From Membranipora membranacea (lineage: Eukaryota; Bryozoa; Gymnolaemata; Cheilostomatida; Membraniporidae), in the NCBI GenBank assembly GCA_914767715.1, contig OU612070.1, forward strand, positions 20,634,025-20,698,024: a stretch of 64,000 nucleotides of DNA, read 5' to 3'. Position 1 is the stretch's first letter. Each line of letters starts with the position of its first letter. Under the pieces are notes generated by a model. It saw only the letters and a program-made list of their open reading frames with translations, ran no database searches and was not told the DNA's origin. A program made the position numbers and the translations under genes. Below, piece by piece: positions 1 to 13,300 of this stretch.

Positions 1-3000
1 TCATTTCCATCCCATAATTATTAAACCACTCCGAGATCATATTTAAAGCTATAGCTGTGCCTTCCCATATTTGGTATCATATTGAAGGTCTAAGTCTAAT
101 TATGGGCACCACGGCAACCTTTTGAATGGCCTATGGACACAGTGGAAACCATAAGCTTTACTAAAATGTAAATTTTTTCTCAACATATAGGTAGTCTCAT
201 TTATAGAGATAAACATCCCCATTGAACATTTTTCTCTTTTATGTTAGGAATAGTTAGGATACATTATTAGGGATTCTTATGGGAGAATAAAAATACCAGA
301 ATGGGTTCAAAGTGTTATCTAAGTAACCAAATGCGAAAATTGATGTCCTTTTTTCCATCCTGATGCTGGTCAACGTACCAGTGTCATAAATTAATGTTGG
401 TCTTTAGACATCATAATATATCATAGCAAAGGTAGGCAACACCCATGTAAAATTATAATAAAAAATTTTCAAACTGGCTCTAAATCTCCATAACAAAGGC
501 CTCGCCGAGTCACAACTCGCAACGCAATATATTATTTATTTGTTTTGGTCGCTGCTGCATCATTATTGATTGGTAAATGCCCTGGTCAAGCCAGGTCACC
601 TTGATGATTCAAGCTGAAAAGTGCTCCCCAAATCATGTAAGGCTTCTCAATAATTTAATTCACACAAACAGTGTGACAGAGCCTTTGATCAAATATATTA
701 TTCATCACAGCTTTGTGATAATATGTGCCTTAGAATTATACTTAGCCTCTGATCCTGCATGATGAAGTACAGAATATATGTTGTCATACTAAGCGGATGA
801 TTGACTGATAAAACTCAGGCTAATCTTAAGTTCCTCGCTCAGCCATAACTGAATAATTATATTCTTTGTCAAAACCCAGTCATAACAAATTCTTGACCAT
901 TCCATCATGATTCCATTCCAGAGATTTAGTTTTGTAAGCTTATCTGGAATCATTGAATGATTGCTGAGCTGATGTTATTTACTTGTTTATTAGGGAGGCT
1001 AAACGATAACAGGTAGTTTTTGTGGCGACTCGCCGGTGCTGGATTACTGTGGCTGTTGTCTCGCCACCTCAGCTCTGAATCACTTCTAAGAGACGAAGGT
1101 TCAGTGAAAGGAAAACAGCGAAATCTCCTACAGATTTACAGGTAACTCACTCAAAACAGGTATATAATAAACTGAAATCATGAAGGGATTTAGGCTATTT
1201 TGTGCGAATGTTAGCTTCTCAGCTTGCGGAATCCGGACCAATCCTGAAAATTAAACCGATCTTGATACAAACTGGCAGGGCAGGTTTACATTGTTTCAAG
1301 TCTACTAGCCAATTTGAGACATTTTAAAACTGGTGTGACCAATCAATAGCAATTCGGTAAGTTAAAGTATAAAAAACTCATTCGTTGATGGCATTACCAG
1401 ATCTTTGTCAAAGGGACATGGAAAGTGTCAGTGAAAAACCAAGCACTAGAATTTTTCAACATTCAACAGAGAGTAGATTTTGGTCAAAAAAAACGTCACA
1501 GCCAGGACCAAATACGCAAAAACGTGTATAATTTATATATAATTACACCTACAGTATGCGTATGTATGAATTAACTTTTCCTGTTTTGTTATCAGCTGTT
1601 TGCTGACCATGCAGTTTTGCTGATATCGTGGTTACCGATTATTACATAAGCGTGTTTCCAATGATCCTTATCTGAGAAGTGCCAGTTTTGATATCTTATT
1701 CCGGATGTGTTGTACATGGGCCAGAGATATGTGTTAACTGATTTTGTAACTTAACGGTAAAACAGACATAATATTTACGGTATTTGCAAACTGATATCAT
1801 ACTTGGCTTGTGATTTCATATAATTATATCATACTGAAAACTTTATCATCATTTTAAATCTCACTATCATGAGTGAATCGAAATTCTATAAGTTTGCTCA
1901 GCTGCAATATTACACCATCATTACTTTATGATACAATCTGCCTCTACAACTGTGCGCTGCGATGTATATGACATGGAAACATGGAAACTTAGTCATTTAT
2001 GTATACAGCTGACCCGAGGAAATTATCATTATACTAAAACATATCACTTACATTTAGCAAATACTAGTGCACTTGGACGCTCTTTGTGTCCTGGTTCAAT
2101 GAAAATTCTATAATGCTGTATTTTACATCACCATGTTTAGTCTGGCCATTCTTTTAAACCCAAGTCAATATTAATATTATTTTAGATAGGTATTGATTAC
2201 CTGACTCTCTACAAAAATGTGAACAGCGCCAATTGAAATTCCAGCTGTAATTCACCAATCAATGTGACCAACTTACCACCAGATATTGACTTGTAAATTT
2301 GTTCTCACTCTACTGAGAAAGAACTCAGCATGGTGAGAATGAACCGTTCGAATTTATGGGAATGTGCCTGTTTCAGCAACATTCTTTAGCGCATTTTATT
2401 CACCATTGCTTTTTGACAGAGCTGCTTCGATTGCGGGAACCCCCACCTGCATTCTCAATTTCAATTGTATCAAATTTAATATCCAAATTGTCTTGGATAT
2501 CTAATCCCATCAAATATTTTAATCACGCTGTGAATATAATTGTTATAATTGAAGCTAATTATAAAGGTGTTACAGTACTCTGGCTGAAACAAAAACCCAA
2601 GTTATTTGTATTGGAAACCTTTATGTGAAGGTTTTGCAAGGCTAATTCGTCGCTTTTTACTTTATACATATGGTGGCGCTATTGTTTTATCCTAGACATC
2701 AAGTCAAATGAGTCTATTTAATTGATCAACTCAGCTGTGCAAAATAACGAATACACATTTAATAGTGTCAAGTACTCTGCGCAATCTGTACAACATCGTA
2801 TCGGACAAGCTATTCCTGTATGTTCTATGATTCTGAAGAGGCTGTCGAGTGGACTGGATTTGTCTTTTGTGGCTAACTCAAGACTTTGTTTGAATGTGCT
2901 AAGACAGTGTCATGTTTTAATATAAGTGGCTATCAAGCTAATATGGACACATTTAACATTCATAGCGGACATTTCTCTCACGAGTTAGAGGATAATATTG

Positions 3001-6000
3001 TTTGACAGCATTGTGAAAAGGTGTCTGTTTCACAAATCTGTTTCAGATATAGTAAGTACCACAAGCACACCTGGGAAAACAGAGACAGACAGTACATGTA
3101 GCTACTCAGGATCCTATACACTTAAAGGAGTTCATCTAATTCCACCTGGTAAGTTAGTGATCCTATTTGCCTCAGCCTCCCTGATCTCGTGTGACAGTAG
3201 CAAGATACAAGCGTGAATAAGTTTGAACCCCCAAACTCCCGGCCCCTGACGCCCCTCCCCCACCCCTCAAATAGGCATGAGTAGGAGTATTCAAAAGCGC
3301 TTACCTAATCATTTCGGTTTACCAGATACACTTTAGCTTACCAAAGTTTAACGGAACAGAGCCACAAACCCAGAAGAAATGAATGGAATTTGCGTGGTAC
3401 CCAGATATTGTGCTCGGGCCATGGTGTGAAAATCAATTTTAGATTTACGCTTTTATTTGTCCATGTAAGAGGATAGTGTTTGGCTATTAGTTGTCAAACA
3501 TTGTTGGTAAATACATATCCTGATTTGAACTCTACCCTGCAACATATAGAACTACACAAAAAGTCAGATACATGTTTGAGGGACCACTAATGTAACATAC
3601 ATGACAATTCCGATGGTCAATGTTCATTCTGCATGCTGTGGAATGCAGGTAGACCCATTAATTGATTTTTGTATCGGTGAAATTTCAGTCACAAAACGCC
3701 TACTCATCGAAAGGCTTATTGTTCTGGGAATATGAAGAGTTGCAAAAAATTGATCGTGTCTGCCCTATACAAATGGACATTGCCACTGTAATGGCGTTAA
3801 TGTGACCAGATTTAATTGAAATTAATTCCATCCCATCCCATCCATATACAAATACATACTTATATAGGTAGATATTTTATATACCATGACCACATATTGG
3901 AGTAAGGGTTGGTGATGGTTGAATAAATCAGACGTTAGTCAGGATTCTGGGTAATTTTTATACGTCAGCACATTATTGAGTCAGCTTATGACATCATGAT
4001 TTTTGCAACACAATGTGTAAGTCTATACTAGGAAAAAGAATTAAAATTTTCCTCGTTCTTGAAATTCAAGTGCGGTGATTTACATGTTTCAATATCTGGT
4101 TATGGTCGAGTAAGTTAGAAGTTTTATCCCCCCCCCCTCTCTCCTCGTTCATTCAGGACTGCTAGGTTTTTTTGGTCAATTTAGATCAGAAGTATATGCG
4201 CCAAGATGACATGGATAGAACTGCGTATGACGCTCTAGTTCTAAATGAGGTTAAAAAATCTTAATAAGTCTATCGGTAAGCAATCATGGGCCCAATTCTC
4301 ATGTGAAAATTGTTACGCACCTGACCATTTTCTGCTGACACATAATGTAGCGAACCCAGCCATCACCCTAATGTGAATATAAGCACTTTATCTTTATAGT
4401 TGGTTTTATAATCGGTCCTATAAACATGACAATGTATACATAACATTGTAATACGATAATGACCCATGTGCTAGTAATTAGTGCATATTTTCCTGGCCTA
4501 CACAGCTGTTTCAGGCACTTCGAGGGACCGGTAAATGAACCGAGACACAATAAGAACTACTGTACATTGTTTAGATTTCAATTGTAGTCGGAATCTTGAG
4601 TACTTGATTACCTGAAGGCATTTATAAACAGTAGCATCTTTGATAGACACACTTGGCTAGGAGACAAATTGGGGCAAATCATCATCCAAAAACTTCAGGT
4701 GTGGTTTCCTTGCGATGATTTTGTGATAGTGATAGCGATATATCTAGTTTACAAAAAATAGAACATAAATACATTTCACTACTAAAATTTAAGATACTGT
4801 CAGGTCAATTCTAAATAATCAGTCAGTCTGTGGCCTTGTAACTGTTTCAACACGTGACTGTCAAGAACCCATCCACAGCAGAGCAGCGGTCTGTAGCTGT
4901 GTAATTATATAATGATTAGTAGGAGATACAGAATTGTCTCATCCTGCGCACATATAAACCTGATGTAAACCTCTATCCCAATATGCCTATACAGAGAGTA
5001 AAATACTGGCCATATATTGGTCTGCAAAGTAATAAATGCATGGCTAAGTAGTATCATTGGCTTGTGCTCGCACTGAAAATGAAAGCTATTTCACTCTACG
5101 CCAGACAGTGACTGATAAAATTGTGAGTCAGATATTACATTATTACTCAAAAATCAAAGAAAGCGGGATTCCTCGTCAGGTGATTTTTAAATTTTGAACT
5201 TTGATCAAGGCTAGCTTAGAACGGGATGCTATAAAAACTTTATAAAACACTACAATACACATCGTTTTACTAATGCTGTTGGATTGTCTTACTCAGGGAG
5301 AAACTGAGGGGCTGTGAAAAGAGAGTTGCACTTTCAATTTACATGAATTTGTAATGATTAGCATTGTTGAGACCAGTGAAGTGTGATTTATACAATACCA
5401 CTTTGCTGTAGCTGCCTTTCATGGCTCTACGTCAATAGGTGCAGGTTTTTTATCCTTGTAACAGAGAAATCTAGGGTCAGATTAAGCAAGTACAATCATG
5501 TCTGACCACAATTGTTGTCAGTATTTTTTCCAACATCGATTTTTGTCTAGATCTTTGCATTTTGCCCAACGACTGCAATTTCCGAGGCTTTGCCTCTGTG
5601 CATGACTGCAATTAGCAAGCTACGTTTTCTGAAAAGATCTGAAAATTGTGAGTGGTTACAAATTGTAGAAAGTAGCGACATCCAAGCTTATTATATTGTA
5701 GTCAGATTCAAATATTGCACATATATAGCGTCAGCAACTCATTATAGGAATTTGAACTGATGAAATCTGTCTGATATGTAGTTTCTTCAATTCTGACTGC
5801 ACACCGTGAAAGTCTAACAAAGCAAAAAAGTACACTGAAGGAAAGTAACTATTATATTGTGATGATTATGACACGCTCTTGATTGGTTAAACCAGCATAT
5901 TGAATATGAACTGAAATGACTTCAGCTTTTTGCAATTCTTTTCATCAAAGGATGCCATCCATTAAATCGGAGTTTGAATCATGGCTTGGTCATTCAGGGA

Positions 6001-6100
6001 TTTTGAATTAAAATGGAATTAATTTGTTTATTAAGTGATTCTAGAGTCTTTTAATCCCAAGGTGGCAGACTTTCCTAGCCTAGGGGTATCCTGTACTGCA
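1..6100. other. Long intergenic region, no gene recognised
   Basis: I find no coding exon that I can recognise on either strand. The short open frames here (60-90 codons) have no domain signature and no convincing splice context. A moderately GC-richer patch ends in a good 5' splice site (CAG|GTAACT, GT at 1142-1143) and could be a non-coding first exon of about 1020-1141, for example an upstream promoter of the RIN-like gene. This is speculative. Pyrimidine-rich runs lie near 3235-3270 and 4128-4145. No transposon termini were identified. Confidence 0.5.
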
Positions 6101-6164
6101 AGGTGCTAGATACTTGATTGTCACTTCTGACATTGGGTTGATCAGTGCTTTATTATTTCTTCTG

Positions 6165-6366
6165 ACAGCTAGCTCAGTTGGTGGCACATTCTGCGATTGG
6201 CACAGCACGCAAGGTGCTCTATGTGGACTGACGTCATGCACCAGCAGTAGACTGAACCGATTGACAGGCTGACAGGTAGCTAAGGTTACACGCTGGAGTC
6301 GTCTATTAGCGGCGAGAGATAGACTGAGACTGACCTGCTGGGAGAGATCAGACTATTATAACTTTA
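6165..6366 (+). promoter_or_regulatory. Candidate 5' UTR exon with a CRE palindrome
   Basis: This patch is clearly less AT-rich than its surroundings and ends in a consensus 5' splice site (TTTAG|GTAAGA, GT at 6367-6368). It contains a complete cAMP-response palindrome, TGACGTCA, at 6229-6236. It lies about 1 kb upstream of the proposed start codon of the RIN-like gene, so it may be that gene's promoter-proximal non-coding exon. No TATA box or initiator was identified, and there is no transcript evidence. Confidence 0.3.
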
Positions 6367-7320
6367 GGTAAGAGTCCGTCTGTACTCTATGACAGGAGGA
6401 TTATCTCAAGTACTGAGTCGTCTTTTCCTGTTGTATATTATAGTTACTAATTGAAACATTCAGCCATAGATATGGCTCGTTAATTACTTTGATAAGCACA
6501 TGCCTATTATACTCTTACAGTGAAAAAATCTAAAAAAGGGGCCATGATAGGAAGGTGTCGTAAATGTTCCAGTTATAAATTTTTACCTCATCGTGTTCCT
6601 TGACACCTGAAATCTAGTCAGCCATTACTTCCCTGGCATATTCTCAAGTGGAACTCATTGTAGAGTGCACCATCTCATCAATAGTATATCTTGATAACTC
6701 AGTCATAGATCGGTTACCAAAGGATGTCACATTTCTGGTCTGTCCCTTGCTAATAGGCTTATACATTAAACTACAACAACACTGTTCTCTGTTATGATTG
6801 GTCTTTAGGATTGATTACTCTGTGAAACTAGGTGAGATTGGCTGATTTTAAAATAAACCTGGATTGTTGATGTAAAGTATGCTAATTTGTAAACCAATAA
6901 ACAAAGTCTAATAGATAGAGAAAAATTGATACCCTTATCATATCCGTCTGAGGTGTTAAAAACCATTAAACAAACAAAACGTCACAGATTAGCCCAGTAA
7001 AACTGCTTTTTTATTGCTAATCATATTAAAGATCACACAGCGCCTTGTCATGTAAACTCATGTTTCACAGGTCGACAGCCTTTGCTGGACACAAACACTG
7101 TATAGGCGACACAAGGACACAAGTGCTTGTTCTCTTTATATCTAACTGGGTCATGCCTGTACTTTGAACTCAATTGATTGTTGTGCTATTTTTGGATGGG
7201 ATGGCACATGTCACCTTTGCCACATTGATAATGGTGCAGTAGCCACAATTGACATACCGCTCTCTGTACAGTACAGAAAGGAGGTGTGTTCAGTGCAGAC
7301 AGAACCAGAAATGACATATT

Positions 7321-10300
7321 ATGGATGTTTATAGGGAAATAATGCCGTCGCAGTCAAACTCTAGACTTGCAAATCCAAACGAGCACACGACTTTTGTGAA
7401 TGGTAGCCGACCGACCGCCCCTATAAAGACGGCAATCATTAGACCTACCAACTTCTACGACGGCACAAGAAGAGCAAGCTTCGGATCTTCTCCTGACAGC
7501 AAGGTATATATCTATTTAGACACTGCGTCAAGTCTGAAATACTCTAGGTCTAGCGTATGGTTATTTCTATGTAACATTGCTGTTGTTTCATTATTATACA
7601 TATGATCAAACTGGTATGGTTCTCCTTTCACACACTCCTATCCCGGGAAGTTTTTAAATGCTCCTGTAAAACTCTCAAACATTGACGAATGCAGGGTCAA
7701 ACTGAGGATACCTGTAATTTCACCAGCATCACATTTCATGTAAAAGTGAATGGTGCCAGTTTATATGTACTTTAGTTCATTGATGCCTGGAATCATGGAT
7801 ACGTGCCGATAACAGTATAGGTGTAGTGGTCACATGGTTGTGTAGTGGTTAGGATTAGAACTTCTCAATCTGAGAGTTGCAGGTTAGAATCCTAACCACT
7901 ACCGAGTTACTGCTAATGTAGGTGAGCTCTTCATATATTACCAAAGCTTGCCCACCCTTACCATGTACAAAGGTGCGCTATACAGATGATCATATTCTCA
8001 TTGGCCCTGAAAAGGGCACTGAATAGCAATAAAGTATATATTATTATTATTATTACCATGCTGTGTTACAGCCTCGCGTGAAGACAGACTGTTATATACT
8101 ACACCAAACCTGTGGAGCTGGTATATACTGTGAACCTGCCATGCCGCCACTAAGTCCTGAAGCTGATAACGACCCCCTGTCCGATAACTGTGCTGTAATG
8201 TATGGTACTAATGCTACGCGCAGACGCAGATCTAAAGTTGAGGCATGGATAGAGAATTCGAGCTCGGCGCATAGCGAGGACTCTTCCCCTTCTGAGGAAA
8301 TGAGGTAGTTAATACATAAAGACATTGTATTAGATTGTATCATGCGTAATATCATAATTTCGCTTTTTAATTTCTGGTAAATCTATAAATTTATTAAATT
8401 TCATTTTGTGACCTGATTTATGCTTACAACTTTCATTAAAATATGGAAGCCATCAATTAAATATACAGCATCCTGGAATGCGTATTGGTGTGTTTCAAAA
8501 CATGGTACTTGTACTTGCACTTGTTAGTTCCATAGTTTATTTATCAAACAATTTATGTAAGCATTATTTATCAAATTTTGGTTCTGTTACTCCGTAACGT
8601 TGGTGAATACTTTCATGAGTAGGTAAAAGTTTTGCAGTTGTTTCTTCTTGTTTTGAAGGCTGAGTCGATGCCAGACCAAGCAAAGATCTCACCATTATCT
8701 TGGTTGGAAGGATTTGCTATTGTTTTGTCTTCCTAATGAGTTAACTTTCAGTTTGCGACTTCAAATAATACATTATCCGAGGTTATTAGAGGTTGATCAC
8801 AAGTCTTTGCCTTGATGCTGGTAGTTTCGCTATTTTAGATGGTGGCAATGTCGCCAACCGGTCTATAAAACCCTACCCGCATAACACAGTGCTGATTCAT
8901 AAAACATTAATATGGATGGGACAACATAGTTTGAGTTATACTGTGTACTGCACAAAGTGATTGTTCTCTTACTCGTAGCCCGGAGGAGAGTGAATTTTTA
9001 CATTTTGCTGCCAGGAAATTGCTTTTGCTGCTATCAAAGTGCACCTAAATATGGTACAAAAGGAAATGAGCCAGCCATTATATTTGCGGCCCGGGTCAAG
9101 CTTTAGACCTTTGTACGAGCTCTAGATAATGCTCTGTTTGGTTATTTTGGCAGCGTACCAGTAGTGGCTTATTTTAGCTGGGAATAAAGTTTGTCCTCAT
9201 TAATGGAGCCTGAAAGTGGAATTTTATTGATTGATTACTGAATTTCCATCGGTTTCGCATTTGAATGTTCCTTTTATGACAGACATAATATGCCACTAAT
9301 TATTCCTCTGTACTTTTCATCTTTACTTTCTATCACATTGAGGAAACCTGTCTAGCTTTCAACACGGTTTATTTGTCGAGTCTGGGGCTTTGAAAAAGCC
9401 ATAAAGATGTTAGGATATGAAGGAGAAGAGGTTGTTTTTTTTGGTTGTGCTGTTAGGGATTTAGTTTGGTGACATTTGTTTGAGAGGTAAGTGGGGCAAT
9501 TCTGACATTCTCATGCAGATAAATTGTGTGGAGCATAGACTTTATATGTTATTAAGCCTATGGTGTGGAGTGATTCTGTTGGTTTCTCCAAGGAGTCTTA
9601 AACTCCTTGGTTTCTCTAATGGTACGACATTGATTTGCAGTTTTCTCTAAGTTAGGCTAGCTGTTATTAATGCTGTGTAGACTTCTCACGATGGCGATTA
9701 ATGTGATACTGCTTAACACTTCTTGAGTGGGTAGTGATGTCATTTCTATCACAAATTGATGACTGTTTTGATCTCGATCTAGATGTCATATAACGCAATT
9801 AACTGTATTTGAGACCACTAATTAGTAAACACGCCACAGTTGCATCTCCTACACCTAATTGCTTGTTTTGATCACAAAACTATTGGAAAAGAATTCTGAA
9901 CTATGAAATTAACACCATGTCATAGTTGTGTACCAACTACCACTTTTTCAGGATTGGCCTGAGGCGCTCGCGTGTCACGTCCCAAACCGGGGCTCATGTT
10001 ACAAGTGAGGCCTAACGCAACATTGATACTGTACTATGGTATCATCGGTGTTGGGCAGAAATAGAAATTAGTGCACTAATTGTCATGTTAATTATGCCCT
10101 GAACTTGCTGGCAAGCATTTGTGTGTTTTATAAAGTCTGTATCAATATCCTTATCCTATCGTAATTATTAATCTCTCGGGGCCAAATGGATTGCTATGCA
10201 CAAAAACCTAAATATGCTGGTATGCGTTTCTAATTGCGCTTGTCCCATTGGCAAATATCTCATCACATACTGCCCGTCTCTTTTGGAATGCACACGTTTG

Positions 10301-13300
10301 CATTTTGTTCTGTTGGAAGTTGAAAGTAGGATCGGAGTAAGGAGCGTTGATGCTTGATACATTTATTCACATCAGTGGTTGGAAGTTGAAGCTTGCATTC
10401 TCAAAGGCTGGAATGGTAATCATTAAAGAGTTGTCTTGTCTTTTTCCAAATTGTAGAATTTTAGTTATGTAATATACGTTGAAATACAATATGTAATACA
10501 AGTTACAATATGAAACATCTCATCTGTCTTAAAGTGAATTTTCTAATGGAAATTACCAACGGAGTACCTGTCAACCACTATAATTGTCGATCAGTAATTT
10601 TTCAGGAAAGTTGACCTTAATTGGTCCAATTTTTGCATTTATGTGAGCTTTCATTTTACAGACACAATTATCAGGTTTCTATCACGACTCTCCTTACTTA
10701 TTTAGGCCTCTGGGAAGGAGACGTAATATGGTTGTATCTTCATCCTCTTCTACACTGAGTAAGGAAGAAGTCGACCTTAGCTTCGAGAATCTATGTCAAG
10801 AGTTACTCGCTCTATCAGCCAGCTGTACAACCCTAGAGAGGATGATTACTCAAACCGACTCTCAGCTCAATACTGCCAAAAGCTCAAAGCACGAGGATGA
10901 CGGAAAATCAGAGAAGAACACTGGAAGGCTGGAGAGAAAGGAATCATTCGCTGATAAAGTTGTCAGTGACATCCAAAGAAAATTCTCAACAGATGAAATC
11001 TGCAGCAATATGTCAACTGGAGGGTTTCAAAGCAAGCGATCGAGTTTAGCTGATAAGGTTGGCTACTCAATTAGCGCCGACTCTCAGCTGACAAGCAGCA
11101 ATGAATCAACGGAAGCAAAACAAACAAGCTCTAGTCAGCTAGTGTCAGGTGCTATGAACAACTCAAAACACTATGAGAACGGCTGGCCGGCAGTAATACA
11201 AGATACAGTCAGCGTATCGCAGCCAACACAAAGCTCTGTGATCATGCGCCAGAAAAGCAGACAGCCTAATGCTTCTACCTTCATTTTTGGAACCGTCGAG
11301 GATCAATCTAAGCTATCAGAATGCTCTTTCTCAAGCATACAAATCAATCGTCACCGAGATGGAATCAATATTTCTGCTGGGGAGCAGCTGAGAGATCAGA
11401 GGATGGAGAAGTATCCAAGGGGGGATCATCTCGAGCAGATGCAGACCGCAGTGTATCACCAGCCTAAAGTGACAGCAGGTAAACTTGAGGCATTGACAGT
11501 CGATGTGGGCGCTCATGTTCAGGGCTACAGATCAGTGGTGCAGGTGCCTGTTCGTGACAGCTTAGTGACAATTACCAGCCCACAGGCTGTCAACAGACGA
11601 CGCAGCCAACAAGGTCGAGATAATTTCTACGGCAAGGAACATCAACCCGATGCTGCGCCAGCTTTGGTGAGAAACTCTAGGCAAGAAGGTGCATTTTCCG
11701 AGGAATCACCGCCACCTTTACCAGCTAGGAACTATAATATGGTGAGTGGATTGTACAAACAATGTAGAGCATATATAATGTGCATTCATAAACATTTGTT
11801 TATCATGAATGAAATGAGAAATGCCGAATACTATGACAGTAGTTCTGCTCGATTCAACATGTGAATGTCTCTCTACGACAAATTGTGGGTGAACCCAGCT
11901 GCAATACTAGAATGGTTATCAGTCTGATTAGTTTGGGAGGATAACTCCAAGTTCCCTAAATTGTCTGGTATAGTACAAATTCCTTGTTTTATCTTAGCTT
12001 ATATTTCACAATACAAGGAATAGAGAGAAGGGGGTCGGGTAATATATAAAAATAGAGTGCTGGGAAACTCCTTTTATCTCATTGTAGTAAAAATCACATA
12101 ACGATGCTTATTAATTGGCTCTTGACATTTCACCAAGGCAGCGTAAATAAACTAGCCTTTGTGTAATCCGTCTGCTAGCCTCAAATAATAAGCTAATATA
12201 AAGGTGAAGATATAATTGAATTACTCATAGTTTTTACTACATATGAAGTGGTTTGTATGATTCGAGAGGGAGTAATATACTCTGTATAGACTTCTCTATT
12301 ACTTCCTTAGCTCTCTCTAAATTAATTGAGGCTGAATCAGACATTATAGTAACATAGTTTATACTGTTAGATAATACGATAGTGGGCTGATTTAGTTTAG
12401 AAGTTATTGTAATTATCATACTGGTTAGGCTATAATTATCAGTAGGCAGCGAATTTTATCTTTCTTTGCCACTTTACTTGTTCCTCTTGGGGTGAAACAA
12501 AGGAGTTATTGCTGTTTTATCGCTACAGAAATTGGAGAGGATACCTAAAATAGAAATAACCGAGTGCCGCTCTGCAGCTGTTGAGACACCAATCCAGGTT
12601 AATGCTGCTCAGGTAACGGATAAACAGACAGATCATGTAGCAGCAGCTATTATTACTCAGTGTGTGACAGAAAAACCAGCTAAGCTCTTACCACCTAATG
12701 CTGCTCAGAAATTCCACAGGTAAGCTTCTGGGATCTTATCAAAGTTATATAATTCATCCCATGGGAGCAATTTACATGAAGCTAATAGTGGTTTAAGATG
12801 TAGATATGTATTTCAAAGAGCTATCATGAGACAGTTCTATGGTTTGAACCTCATGTCATCCGAAAAAATTCAATTCCCAGATGTCTTAGAAATGTGATTG
12901 ATGATTACCATTTTCGGTGCAATTCATACATTTGATCAAAATATTATGGTATAAAAATGGTGTCCAGGGAAAAATATTCGCAACTACAAAGGATTGAAAT
13001 GTCTAAAAATACTGTGATAGATTTTGGTTTTGTGTTTTTAATGATGACAACTGCTCTGCAGGTCATCTAGTGCTGAAGGCTGAAGTGTGTTTATATCAGG
13101 GAGTGCTCCGACAGGATTCTTTGTTTTCGGTCACAAATTATTTAGACAAAACAGCTAGATTTGATAATGAAAATATTGTTTGTTTGGAAATTACGCTTCA
13201 CCGTGTTTGAAAATGACCCCCTGACATGTCACCTTAAAAAGAGCGAACTGAAGATTGCGGTTTATCACCATTGTCTCTACGGAACAATGAGTTGTAATTT

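Noticed and set aside
6171-6186. tRNA-like A box (TAGCTCAGTTGGT) upstream of the RIN gene
   Set aside because: No B box or cloverleaf follows at the right distance, so it is treated as chance.
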